From assembly GCF_029911635.1 (NCBI RefSeq), contig NZ_JARYTI010000018.1, forward strand, positions 1-64,000: DNA of 64,000 bases, given 5' to 3'. Numbering within the stretch: the first letter of the stretch is position 1; each line of letters starts with the position of its first letter. Source of the DNA: Sphingomonas sp. AR_OL41 (GTDB taxonomy: Bacteria > Pseudomonadota > Alphaproteobacteria > Sphingomonadales > Sphingomonadaceae). The translations under genes and the position numbers were made by a program. Below are positions 26,715 to 35,086 of the stretch, one piece after another. The notes beneath the pieces are model-generated. The model was not told the DNA's origin, ran no database searches, and was given only the letters and a program-made list of their open reading frames with translations.

Positions 26715-28244
26715 TCAGCGCGGCGCGGGTGCCGGCCGCCAGTTCGCCGCGTCGTTGACGTCGCCGTGACCGGTGTAGCGCACCTGCACCGGATAAGGAT
26801 AAACCGGCCGTGAAAAGGCGACGTTTTCCGGCATCATGTACGAGGCGTAGGTGACCGGCCCGGCGAAGCGCGCCAGCGTCTTCATCTTCTGCGCGAGCAG
26901 TATGTCAGGCGCCTCGCCGCGTTCGACCCACCTCTCGAGATAGCTGAAATAATCCACCGTCTCGGCACCGCCGCCGACCTGCGGGATGTGGTTCTCACCC
27001 GGGATCATGAACAGGCGGAAGAAATCCTGCGTGTTGGCGCGGCCACCCATAAGCCGCTCGACGGTTTCGTAATAGGCTGGCGGATTGCCCGGATAGGTCG
27101 CCTCATCGGCCCAGCCCTGATAGACGATCAGCTTCCCGCCTTTCGCCTTGAAAGCGCGCAGATCGGGGTTGGTGGCGTCGTTGAACACCCAGGCATAGGG
27201 ATATTTGTACGGGTTCTTGAGGTGCCAGACATAGCGCCCCGCCCCGCCGTCCGCACCGACATAGGCACCCACCCAGCCCTTTTCGGACCCCGGCATCGCG
27301 CCGTTGCGATAGACGCGGTCGAGCGCGGCGACCTGCGGCGCCGACAGGCATTGCGGCGTCTTGTCGCCCGCGCACAGCAACTGCGCCGGCTTGAAACCGC
27401 AGTGGCGCGGGTCGGAGATGATCCCGTCCTTGGCATTGTCGTCCATGTCGCATTGGCGAACGGCGCTATCGTGGACCAACATCACCTCGGCAACGCTCAA
27501 GATCGAGCGGCCATCGGGATTGAGCGCGGCGACGCTGTCGCGCAGCGCCGGCCCGACCTCGGCATGCGGCGCGCCGGGCGTGCCCATGGCGGGCTCACCG
27601 GCGACGATCCCGTCGAAATCCTCGGGGAAGCGTTGCGCCTCGATCAGGCCCTGGCGGCCACCGGTGGAGGCGCCGAAATAATAAGAGAAGCGCGGCTTTG
27701 TGCCATAAAATGCCTCGGTCACCGCCTTGCCGGTGATGTTGGTGACGTGCGTCGCGCGAAAACCGAAGTCAATTTCGCCGGGGACGTTATCGATCGCCCA
27801 GAGATCGTCGTAGAAGGTGCCCTTGTGGCCGAGATCGGCGGCAATGCAGGCATAGCCGCGCGCGGCGACGATCTGGCAGCCGTCGTCGAGAATGTCGCCG
27901 CAGCGCCCGCCGCAGCCGGTCTGGGCGAATTTGCCGTTCCACGTCGTCAGCGGCAACCACATCCGGTAGCCGATCGTCGGAGCGATCTGGCCGTTGATCA
28001 GGCAGGTGGCCGGCATGTCCTTGTCCGCCGGGCGCACCGCCGCGCTGACCACCAGTGACGGCGCGTCCTTGACGGTCGAGAAATCGGCGCCCTTCAGTGC
28101 CGTGCAGGCAGCGGCGGGGTCACCGGCAGGGGCGCCTGTCCCCGGCGGCATCGGCCTGGGGGAGAAGGGACCGGCGGCGAGCGCGGGTTGGACGACCAGC
28201 GCAAGCGCGCCGGCCGATCCGAGCAGGTGGCGCACCCCGATCAC
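26715..28244 (-). CDS. Tannase/feruloyl esterase-family hydrolase lacking the CS-D-HC disulfide
   Basis: A 509-residue secreted protein (signal ...VQPALA) of the tannase/feruloyl esterase family, which cleaves phenolic or other esters in the periplasm or outside. The nucleophile elbow is GASTGGRQG with Ser193. The acid is in YQGWADEATYP and the catalytic His is His419 in GENHIP. Family members carry Cys just before the Ser and just after the His, linked as a disulfide; here both are replaced (Ala192 and Ile420). It starts with GTG overlapping the stop of the upstream small secreted protein (GTGA), so the two are coupled. The other two tannase-family genes in the window keep the cysteines. Confidence 0.87.
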   Translation of the reverse strand: MIGVRHLLGSAGALALVVQPALAAGPFSPRPMPPGTGAPAGDPAAACTALKGADFSTVKDAPSLVVSAAVRPADKDMPATCLINGQIAPTIGYRMWLPLTTWNGKFAQTGCGGRCGDILDDGCQIVAARGYACIAADLGHKGTFYDDLWAIDNVPGEIDFGFRATHVTNITGKAVTEAFYGTKPRFSYYFGASTGGRQGLIEAQRFPEDFDGIVAGEPAMGTPGAPHAEVGPALRDSVAALNPDGRSILSVAEVMLVHDSAVRQCDMDDNAKDGIISDPRHCGFKPAQLLCAGDKTPQCLSAPQVAALDRVYRNGAMPGSEKGWVGAYVGADGGAGRYVWHLKNPYKYPYAWVFNDATNPDLRAFKAKGGKLIVYQGWADEATYPGNPPAYYETVERLMGGRANTQDFFRLFMIPGENHIPQVGGGAETVDYFSYLERWVERGEAPDILLAQKMKTLARFAGPVTYASYMMPENVAFSRPVYPYPVQVRYTGHGDVNDAANWRPAPAPR

Positions 28245-28831
28245 TTGGCGGGCGCCGTGACGGCGGCGTCACGTTCGACCGGCCAGCCCGACCCCTGCCC
28301 CTTGCCGTCCTCGACATGCGCGATGATTTCGACTTCGTGGATCAGGCCGTTTTTGATGCGAAAACGTTCCGCCTCATGCACGGTATAGGTGCCGGCGGGC
28401 TTGGTGATGGCGACGCGATATTCGGTGCCGCCCGCCATGGTGGTGCTCTGCCCGCCGCCATTATGCTCCTTGAGATCGATATCGAGCAGGAAGAAGGCCA
28501 CCACCTCGCCTTTGCTGACATCGGTGTAGAAGCGGATATCCTTGATCGCCTCGATCATGTCGGTGCGCACGAAGCTCTCGCGGATTTCCTCGCCGCGCGC
28601 GTTGGTCAGCGCATTCTCCGTCCGCCGGGCGTCGGGTGCGAGCGGGATCTTGGCGCCACTATGCGCCAGCAGCCCGTCGATATAGGTCCGTGCCACCGCC
28701 TCGAGACAGGCGCGGCCGGTATCGACGCAGGGCGGCTTGACGTCACCGGGAGCCGCGACCGGGGGTGCGGCGCCCACCAGCCCGATGCTCATTGCGGCAA
28801 GAGCGAACTTCCTGGCGGTGCGGTTCATCAT
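28241..28831 (-). CDS. Small secreted protein, SnoaL/NTF2-like, coupled to tannase-family gene
   Basis: A 196-residue protein with a signal peptide (KFALAAMSIGLVGAAPPVAA). The mature part has two early cysteines (PPCVDTGRACLEAV). A segment RTYIDGLLAHSGAKIPLAPDARRTENA is followed by a beta-rich half ending EAERFRIKNGLIHEVEIIAHVEDGKG. This pattern, a cone-shaped NTF2/SnoaL-like fold, is inferred from layout and is not a firm family match; no catalytic function is known. Two tandem ATGs (28826-28831) follow AAGGAACC. It overlaps the start of the esterase, so a helper, substrate-binding or lyase role for ester products is conceivable. Confidence 0.7.
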   Translation of the reverse strand: MMNRTARKFALAAMSIGLVGAAPPVAAPGDVKPPCVDTGRACLEAVARTYIDGLLAHSGAKIPLAPDARRTENALTNARGEEIRESFVRTDMIEAIKDIRFYTDVSKGEVVAFFLLDIDLKEHNGGGQSTTMAGGTEYRVAITKPAGTYTVHEAERFRIKNGLIHEVEIIAHVEDGKGQGSGWPVERDAAVTAPAK

Positions 28832-29074
28832 GGTCGGTTCCTTCGTCTGTGACGGTTCGCCGCGTCGCTCTCGCTGCGGGGCCGACGAACATCTCATGCG
28901 GGCGAAAGCGTAGCCGTGCGCCGACATCGGTCAATCATTGCCGCCGACCAATCAAGCGCGTCACCGGCATGCGGTGAGTGATGGCGCAACCGTATGCCGG
29001 GCGACCGGAAGATCGCGCGCGGAACCGGTGCCGCAGGTGGATAGCGGGGCGGCAGCAGCTACGAAAAGGCCCGC
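28832..29074. promoter_or_regulatory. Divergent promoter region, secreted protein/esterase and SDR genes
   Basis: 243 non-coding bases between the small secreted protein's start (minus) and the SDR start (plus). AAGGAACC and GAAAAGG ribosome sites sit at its two ends. No operator was recognised. Confidence 0.4.
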
Positions 29075-29857
29075 ATGACCGCATCGTTGAAAACCCTGTT
29101 CGACCTGACCGGCCGGGTCGCGATCGTCACCGGCGGCTCGCGCGGGCTCGGACTGCAGATTGCCACGGCACTGGGTGACTATGGCGCGACGCTGGCGCTG
29201 ATGGCGCGCAAGCCGGACGAGCTCGATGAAGCCGTGGCGACGCTCGCCGCACGCGGGATCATTGCCCATGCCTTTCCGGCCAATCTTGGCGATGCCGACG
29301 CGGCGGCGGGGCTGGCGACGCAGGCCCGCGACCGGCTCGGGCGGATCGATATTCTCGTCAACAATGCCGGCACCACCTGGGGTGCGCCGGCGCAGGATCA
29401 CCCGCTCGATGCGTGGCGCAAGGTCATCGACCTCAACGTCACCGGCGCCTTTGCGCTGACCCAGGCGGTGGCGCGTGTCGCCTTCCTGCCGCAAGGCAAG
29501 GGAGCGGTGATCAACGTCGCCTCGATCGAGGGGCTGCTCGGCCACCATCCCGCGCGACTCGGCACGATCGCCTACAACACCGCCAAGGGCGCGATCATCA
29601 ACATGACGCGTGCGCTGGCGGCGGAATGGGGGCCGCACGACATCCGCGTCAATGCGCTGGCCCCTGGCTTCTTCCCCTCGAAGATGACCGAAGTGACCGT
29701 CGAAGCGCATGGTGCCGCGATCATCGAGCAGACACCGCTCGGCAAGCTTGGCGGCGACACCGACCTGATGGGGCCGGCGTTGCTGCTTGCCTCCGATGCC
29801 GGCGGGCATATCACCGGCCAGGTGATCGTCGTCGACGGCGGCATGACGGTTATCTAG
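29075..29857 (+). CDS. SDR-family oxidoreductase
   Basis: A 260-residue classical short-chain dehydrogenase. The cofactor motif is TGGSRGLG near residue 19, followed by NNAG (93-96 region). Catalytic Ser is in NVASIEG and the Tyr/Lys pair in IAYNTAKGA (YxxxK). The C-terminal part reads PGFFPSKMTE...GHITGQVIVVDGG. Arg and Lys after the second strand (MARKPDEL) suggest NADP. It precedes the acyl-CoA dehydrogenase by 10 bases. The pair may act on successive beta-oxidation intermediates, as a 3-hydroxyacyl or alcohol dehydrogenase. Confidence 0.92.
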   Translation: MTASLKTLFDLTGRVAIVTGGSRGLGLQIATALGDYGATLALMARKPDELDEAVATLAARGIIAHAFPANLGDADAAAGLATQARDRLGRIDILVNNAGTTWGAPAQDHPLDAWRKVIDLNVTGAFALTQAVARVAFLPQGKGAVINVASIEGLLGHHPARLGTIAYNTAKGAIINMTRALAAEWGPHDIRVNALAPGFFPSKMTEVTVEAHGAAIIEQTPLGKLGGDTDLMGPALLLASDAGGHITGQVIVVDGGMTVI

Positions 29858-29867
29858 GCAAGGCCGC

Positions 29868-31625
29868 ATGACCCATCCGCTCATCGTCCGCCGCGATCTC
29901 GACTTTCTGCTGCATGACTGGCTGCGCATCGACACGCTCTATGGCAAGCCCGGCTTTGCCGAACTCGACCGCGAACTGGTCGATGGCGTGCTCGACCTGT
30001 CGGCGAAGCTCGCGGTTGAGCGCTTCCTGCCGCATTACAAGGCATCCGACGAAACGGAGCCCCGGCTCGGGCCGGACGGCGTGCATATCCTGCCCGCGAT
30101 CGGCGAGGCGCTGGCGCATTATGCCGAACTCGGGCTGTTCGCTGCCGGCTTCGCGCCCGAGCTGGGCGGGCTCGGCCTGCCGTATCTGCTCTGCTCGGCG
30201 TCGTTCGCTTATTTCGCCGCCGCCAACATCGCCACCGCAGCCTATCCGATGCTGACCACCGCCAATGCGCGGCTGATCGTCACCTTCGGTACGGCGGCGC
30301 AGATCGACGCGTTCGCGCGACCGCAGATTGCCGGCCAGTGGTTCGGGACGATGTGCCTGTCGGAGCCGCAGGCGGGATCGAGCCTCGCCGATGTCGCGAC
30401 GCGCGCGGTCGCCGATGGCACCGACCAGCTCGGCGAACGCTACCGGCTGAGCGGCAACAAGATGTGGATCTCGGGCGGCGACCAGGATGCCTCGGCCAAT
30501 ATCGTTCATCTCGTGCTCGCCAAGGTCGCGAACGCGGACGGCAGCTTACCGGAAGGCACGGCGGGACTGTCGCTGTTCATCGTGCCCAAGATCCTTGCCG
30601 ACGGTGCGCGCAACGACGTCACCGTTGCCGGGCTCAATCACAAGATGGGTTATCGCGGCACGGCCAATTGCCTGCTCAATTTCGGCGAGGCTGGCGGCGC
30701 GACGGGCTGGATCGTCGGTGCGCCGGGCGAGGGCCTGCGCCAGATGTTCCTGATGATGAACGAGGCGCGGATCGGCGTCGGGCTGGGCGCGGCGGCATTG
30801 GGCTATCGCGGCTACCGCCATGCCGTGAGCTATGCGCGCGAACGGCTGCAGGGGCGGTCGATCGGGCAGCGTGGCGGGGCGCCGGTAGCGATCATCGAGC
30901 ATCCCGACGTCAAGCGGATGCTGCTCGCGCAAAAGGCCTATGCCGAGGGTGCGCTGGCGCTGTGCCTCTATTGCGCGAAGCTGGTCGATGAGCATGATGA
31001 CCCCGACAGCACCGCGCTGCTCGCCTTGCTGACGCCCGTCGCCAAGACCTGGCCGTCCGAATATGGTCTTGCCGCCAACGACCTCGCGATTCAGGTCCAT
31101 GGCGGTTATGGCTATACCCGCGATTTCGATGTCGAGCAGCTCTACCGCGACAACCGGCTCAACCCGATCCATGAGGGCACGACCGGCATCCAGGCGATCG
31201 ACCTGCTCGGCCGCAAGATCCTGCGCGACGATGGACGTGGCATGACGGTCCTGCGCGCGCGGATCGCCGATACGGCGCGGCGGGCGACCGAACTGCCCGA
31301 GTGGAGCAACGCGGCATCTGCGTTGGCGCTGCTATGGGCCGGGATAGGCGAGACGCTAGAATGGCTGGACGCCGCCCCGGGCGCAACCGCGTTCGACAAT
31401 GCCACACCGTTTCTGTCGGCGTTCGGCCATGCCGTACTCGCCTGGCTATGGCTTGATCAGGCAATGACGCCGGTGGCGGAGAGCGGTGACGACATGATCG
31501 TCACGGGCAAACGCCATGCCGCGCGCTTCTTCTTCGATCATGAAGTACCCAGGATTGCTGCCTGGCTGGCGCCGGTACGTGACAATAGCAACGCGGCGGC
31601 GCAGGCGCCGACATCGATTTTCTGA
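29868..31625 (+). CDS. Acyl-CoA dehydrogenase, long form
   Basis: A 585-residue flavoprotein of the long acyl-CoA dehydrogenase type (DmdC/FadE-like), with an N-terminal helical extension (DFLLHDWLRIDTLYGKPGFAELD) and a C-terminal helical domain beyond residue 450. Core signatures: GLFAAGFAPELGGLG, FGTMCLSEPQAGSSLADV (FAD/substrate), LSGNKMWISGGD, and IQVHGGYGYTRDFDVEQLYRD. The IHEGTTGIQAIDLLGRK segment holds the likely catalytic Glu. It introduces a double bond into an acyl-CoA. Convergent with the FGE-like gene, 6 bases between stops. Confidence 0.92.
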   Translation: MTHPLIVRRDLDFLLHDWLRIDTLYGKPGFAELDRELVDGVLDLSAKLAVERFLPHYKASDETEPRLGPDGVHILPAIGEALAHYAELGLFAAGFAPELGGLGLPYLLCSASFAYFAAANIATAAYPMLTTANARLIVTFGTAAQIDAFARPQIAGQWFGTMCLSEPQAGSSLADVATRAVADGTDQLGERYRLSGNKMWISGGDQDASANIVHLVLAKVANADGSLPEGTAGLSLFIVPKILADGARNDVTVAGLNHKMGYRGTANCLLNFGEAGGATGWIVGAPGEGLRQMFLMMNEARIGVGLGAAALGYRGYRHAVSYARERLQGRSIGQRGGAPVAIIEHPDVKRMLLAQKAYAEGALALCLYCAKLVDEHDDPDSTALLALLTPVAKTWPSEYGLAANDLAIQVHGGYGYTRDFDVEQLYRDNRLNPIHEGTTGIQAIDLLGRKILRDDGRGMTVLRARIADTARRATELPEWSNAASALALLWAGIGETLEWLDAAPGATAFDNATPFLSAFGHAVLAWLWLDQAMTPVAESGDDMIVTGKRHAARFFFDHEVPRIAAWLAPVRDNSNAAAQAPTSIF

Positions 31626-31631
31626 GCGCGA

Positions 31632-32549
31632 TCAGGGCAGTTCGCGCATCACCCGGAAGCCCAGGCTGCTGCTGCGCATGGTCGGCGGCAGGCTGAAGCG
31701 GACTGCCGGCCGCAGCGAGGCGGCGCCATTATGCCACGACCCGCCACGGATCGAGCGCCCGGCACAGGGGCCGGGCGGCGCGGGTGCGCCGGGCACGGGG
31801 GTGAAGCAGTCGGCGACCCATTGCCACGCATTGCCGAGCATGTCGTAGAGGCCGAACGGGTTGGGCGGGAAATGCCCGACCGGGCTGGTACGCGCAAACC
31901 CGTCCGAACAGCCCAGATTGGCGCCCTTGTCGGCCGGCATCGTCGCGGCATAATTGCGGTCGCCGCCATTGGCATGCGTGCAGAGCGCGGCAACGTCATC
32001 ACCCCACCAGCGCGCCGTGGTGGTGCCGCCCCGCGCGGCATATTCCCATTCGGCTTCGCTAAGCAGGCGATACCGGGCGCCGGTCTTCGCTGAAAGCCAG
32101 GCGACATAGGCGTTGGCATCGTCCCAGTTGACGCACAGCGCCGGCTCATCGTCACGCTGGACGTGGCCGACATGGCGATAGTCGAAACCGGGTTGCGGGC
32201 CGTCGCTCCACTTGCCGTCGATGACCACGACGCAGCCATGCATCGGGCGCTTCGTTGCCCGGACGAACGCGGCGAATTCGCGCCGCGTTACGTGAAATTT
32301 CCCCACCGCGAACGGCCGCTCGAACGCGACCTCGCGCTGCGGTCTTTCAAAGGCGGCGACGGCCGCCGGGCGGCCCTCGCGCTTCGTTTCAGCTTCGGTC
32401 GAGCCGAGCATGACATGGCCGGCCGGCACCACCACCAATTGCGGTGTGTCGCGCGCCTCGCGGAACGTCGCACCAGGCAGGCGCTCGCGCGCGCTGGCCG
32501 GCGCGGCGGACAGTAGGGCGAGCATCACAAGCGGGACAAAGTTCGTCAT
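31632..32549 (-). CDS. FGE-like (SUMF1-domain) secreted protein
   Basis: A 305-residue exported protein. The ATG at 32547-32549 is chosen because a GGGGAC site lies 7-8 bases upstream; an ATG 15 bases earlier has none. Signal ...MLALLSAAPASA. Domain signatures: LVVVPAGHVMLGSTEAET, VTRREFAAFVRATKRP, ALCVNWDDANAYVAWLSAKTG, YRLLSEAEWEYAARGG, NPFGLYDMLGNAWQWVADC and RGGSWHNGAASLRPA...LGFRVMRELP. No cysteine pair lies in the C-terminal catalytic block. It is divergent from another FGE-like gene. Function unknown; the fold is also used in iron-dependent EgtB-like sulfoxide synthases and other non-FGE enzymes. Confidence 0.83.
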   Translation of the reverse strand: MTNFVPLVMLALLSAAPASARERLPGATFREARDTPQLVVVPAGHVMLGSTEAETKREGRPAAVAAFERPQREVAFERPFAVGKFHVTRREFAAFVRATKRPMHGCVVVIDGKWSDGPQPGFDYRHVGHVQRDDEPALCVNWDDANAYVAWLSAKTGARYRLLSEAEWEYAARGGTTTARWWGDDVAALCTHANGGDRNYAATMPADKGANLGCSDGFARTSPVGHFPPNPFGLYDMLGNAWQWVADCFTPVPGAPAPPGPCAGRSIRGGSWHNGAASLRPAVRFSLPPTMRSSSLGFRVMRELP

Positions 32550-32689
32550 TGGCGATGTCCCCATGGTTTCATGTCATGCCCATAAGCGGATCGTCACGAT
32601 ATGACCGCCGGCGGCTTCGTCTTCACCGAATAGTGGGGGAGGTTCCGGCGCCGCTAGGTTTTCCGCAACGGCACCCGCATGATAGCACC

Positions 32690-33673
32690 ATGCTGCCGCT
32701 CTGGACATCGCTGCGTCTGATCATCGCCTCGCTTGGGTTGTGCATCACCCTGATCCTGCCGCTGCCCGCCATGGCAGAGGCAGCCACGCCTGCGACCGGT
32801 GGCGCGACGTTGCAGGATTGTGCCGATTGCCCGACGATGGTGACCGTGCCCGCCGGCACTGCGATGCTCGGCTCGACCGCCGAGGAGCGCGCGCGCGTCG
32901 GCATCGTCCCGCTATTCGGCGACCGCGAAGGACCGCGCTACCGCGTCACCTTCGCGCAGCCCTATGCGATCGGCCGCACCGAGGTGACGCGCGGCGAATA
33001 TCGCGTTTTTGTGGATGCGACCGGTCGACCCGATCCGGCAAGCTGCGGCGTTCACGAGCCCAAGGCTGACAGCTGGTCGCCCCAGCCGGGCTTCACCTGG
33101 CGCAAGCCCGGCTTTGCGCAGGATGACCGACATCCGGCAGTCTGCATCAGTTATGACGACGCCGTCGCCTATACCGTATGGCTGAGCAAGCGCACCGGAA
33201 AGGCCTATCGCCTGCCCAGTGACGCCGAATGGGAATATGCCGCGCGTGGCGGCACCGAAACGACATGGTATTGGGGCGACGCGCCCGAGGTGGGGTGCGC
33301 GACGGCCAATCTGCTGTCAGCCGGCACGGTGGCGGCGCTCGGCTGGCCGAAGAGTCTGGCCAGCCGCATGGTCTGCGCCGATCAGCGCAGCTTCACCGTG
33401 CCGGTCGCCTCCTACCCGCCCAACCCGTTCGGCCTGTATGACATGGCCGGCAATGCGTTCGAATGGGCAGCCGACTGCAACAACAAGGACAATAGCGACG
33501 CGCATGCCGATGGCGCACCGCGCACCGGCACTGTGTGCGACCGCCATTATCTCAAGGGCGGTGCGTTCCACACGCCGTTCTGGCTGACCCGCCCGGCGGT
33601 GCGCGGCGCGCCGATCCCCGCCGATCTCCACATGTTCGCCATCGGCTTTCGCATCGCGCGATCGCTGCCCTGA
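32690..33673 (+). CDS. FGE-like (SUMF1-domain) secreted protein with N-terminal DCxxC
   Basis: A 327-residue exported protein. Signal peptide ends LPAMAEA. The mature N-terminus carries LQDCADCPTMVTVPAGT, a Cys-x-x-Cys just before the domain. Then come AIGRTEVTRGEYRVFVDATG, HPAVCISYDDAVAYTVWLSKRTG, YRLPSDAEWEYAARGG, NPFGLYDMAGNAFEWAADC and KGGAFHTPFWLTRPAVRG...IGFRIARSLP. The FGE catalytic cysteines of the C-terminal block are missing. It is the first of three closely packed plus-strand genes, with a second paralogue 13 bases downstream and then a cytochrome c. Confidence 0.83.
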   Translation: MLPLWTSLRLIIASLGLCITLILPLPAMAEAATPATGGATLQDCADCPTMVTVPAGTAMLGSTAEERARVGIVPLFGDREGPRYRVTFAQPYAIGRTEVTRGEYRVFVDATGRPDPASCGVHEPKADSWSPQPGFTWRKPGFAQDDRHPAVCISYDDAVAYTVWLSKRTGKAYRLPSDAEWEYAARGGTETTWYWGDAPEVGCATANLLSAGTVAALGWPKSLASRMVCADQRSFTVPVASYPPNPFGLYDMAGNAFEWAADCNNKDNSDAHADGAPRTGTVCDRHYLKGGAFHTPFWLTRPAVRGAPIPADLHMFAIGFRIARSLP

Positions 33674-33686
33674 TTGAGGACAAGCC

Positions 33687-34685
33687 ATGAAACCCGACCG
33701 TTCGATCAGCACCGCTCTTGCCCTCTTCGCGCTCTTCGCCCCGGCGGGCATGGCGTTCGCCGCCGGTGCGCCCGACGCCGCGGCGGGCAAGAAGCCCGGC
33801 GAAACCTTCCAGGATTGCCCCGATTGCCAGAAAATGGTCGTCATCCCGGCCGGGATGTTCAAGATGGGATCAACGCCAGAGGAGCGCACGCGCGAGGGCG
33901 TGCCGGCGAGCTTCGGCGACCATGAAGGGCCGGTACGCGACATTACCATCGCGAAGCCGTTCGCCATGGCCACGACCGAGACCACGCGCGGCCAGTTCGC
34001 GCGTTTCGTCAAGGAGACCAATCGCCCGATCCCGACCGAATGTGCCGACTACAACGCCGCCGATGACAGCTGGGCCGGCACCAAGGGCAAATTGGTCAAC
34101 TGGCAGAATCCTGGCTTTGCCCAGACCGACGACCATCCCGTCGTCTGCGTCAGCTGGCAGGACGCCACCGACTATGCCGCCTGGCTCGGCAAGAGCACCG
34201 GCCACACTTATCGCCTCGCCAGCGAGGCCGAGTGGGAATATGCGGCGCGCGGCGGCACCAGCACGACGCGCTATTGGGGCGACAGCGTGACGCCGATCTG
34301 TACCAAGGCCAACATCATGACGAGTGGCACCTATGCTGCGATCAAGAGCTCGGATGGCTGGACCAGCGAATTGCTCTGCGCCGACAATGGCAGCTGGACC
34401 AAGCCGGTCGCCAGCTACGACGCCAATCCGTTCGGGCTTTACGACATGCTCGGTAATGGCTGGGAATGGATCGCGGATTGCGCGGCGGTGGACCATGCCA
34501 AGCTACCCGCCGACGGATCACCGCAGACGGCGGCCAATGGCGGCAATTGCGACGAGCGCCTGACCAAGGGCGGCGCCTTTCACAGCCGCGTCTGGCTGGC
34601 GCGCCCCGCGACCCGTGGCGGCGGGCAGAACGGCGCCAACCGGCCCGTCGCCTCGACCATTCGCGTCGTCCGCGTCCTCGATTGA
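33687..34685 (+). CDS. FGE-like (SUMF1-domain) secreted protein with N-terminal DCxxC
   Basis: A 332-residue exported paralogue of the preceding gene. Signal ...GMAFAAGA, then FQDCPDCQKMVVIPAGMFKMGS. The body reads ATTETTRGQFARFVKETNRP, HPVVCVSWQDATDYAAWLGKSTG, YRLASEAEWEYAARGG, NPFGLYDMLGNGWEWIADC and KGGAFHSRVWLARPATRGG, ending VASTIRVVRVLD instead of the usual GFR block. It therefore departs further from FGE than its neighbours and lacks the C-terminal cysteines. The ATG follows TGAGGA. It is 23 bases upstream of the cytochrome c gene, suggesting that the pair works with an electron carrier. Confidence 0.83.
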   Translation: MKPDRSISTALALFALFAPAGMAFAAGAPDAAAGKKPGETFQDCPDCQKMVVIPAGMFKMGSTPEERTREGVPASFGDHEGPVRDITIAKPFAMATTETTRGQFARFVKETNRPIPTECADYNAADDSWAGTKGKLVNWQNPGFAQTDDHPVVCVSWQDATDYAAWLGKSTGHTYRLASEAEWEYAARGGTSTTRYWGDSVTPICTKANIMTSGTYAAIKSSDGWTSELLCADNGSWTKPVASYDANPFGLYDMLGNGWEWIADCAAVDHAKLPADGSPQTAANGGNCDERLTKGGAFHSRVWLARPATRGGGQNGANRPVASTIRVVRVLD

Positions 34686-34708
34686 ACCCTGAGCGAAAGG
34701 CCGAAACC

Positions 34709-35086
34709 ATGATCCTCCGCCTGCTGACCGCCGCAAGCCTCGCCACCATCGCACTGCCCGCTTTGGCGCAGACCGCGCCCGACCCGGTTATGGGCCAGAA
34801 GCAGTTCGGCCAATGCCGCGTCTGCCACACCGCCGAGGCCAATGGCGCCGATGGCGTCGGACCGAACTTGTTCGGCGTCTATGGCAGCAAGGCAGCGACG
34901 CGCCGCGCCAAATTCTCCTATTCACCCGCGCTGAAGGGCGCCAAACTGGTGTGGGACGATGCCACGCTCGACCGCTGGCTGACCGACCCGGCAGCGGTGG
35001 TCAAGGGCACAAAGATGACCTTTGTCGGCATGCCGCGAAAGCCCGTCCGGCAGAACATCATTGCCTATCTCAAAGGCCTGAAATAG
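34709..35086 (+). CDS. Class I cytochrome c, periplasmic
   Basis: A 125-residue monohaem cytochrome. The signal peptide ends LPALAQ. The haem site is CRVCH (Cys36, Cys39, His40), with axial Met103 in KGTKMTFVGM. VGPNLFGVYGSKAATRR and the final NIIAYLKGLK match the cytochrome c550/c2 pattern. It follows the FGE-like gene by 23 bases and probably shares its transcript. Its last 17 bases overlap the end of the convergent MFS gene. It could accept electrons from a periplasmic dehydrogenase, but no such enzyme is adjacent. Confidence 0.92.
   Translation: MILRLLTAASLATIALPALAQTAPDPVMGQKQFGQCRVCHTAEANGADGVGPNLFGVYGSKAATRRAKFSYSPALKGAKLVWDDATLDRWLTDPAAVVKGTKMTFVGMPRKPVRQNIIAYLKGLK

Noticed and set aside
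14206..34685. Sulfatase-activating enzymes (true FGE) for the four SUMF1-domain proteins
   Set aside because: None has the catalytic cysteine pair and no sulfatase is found in the window.
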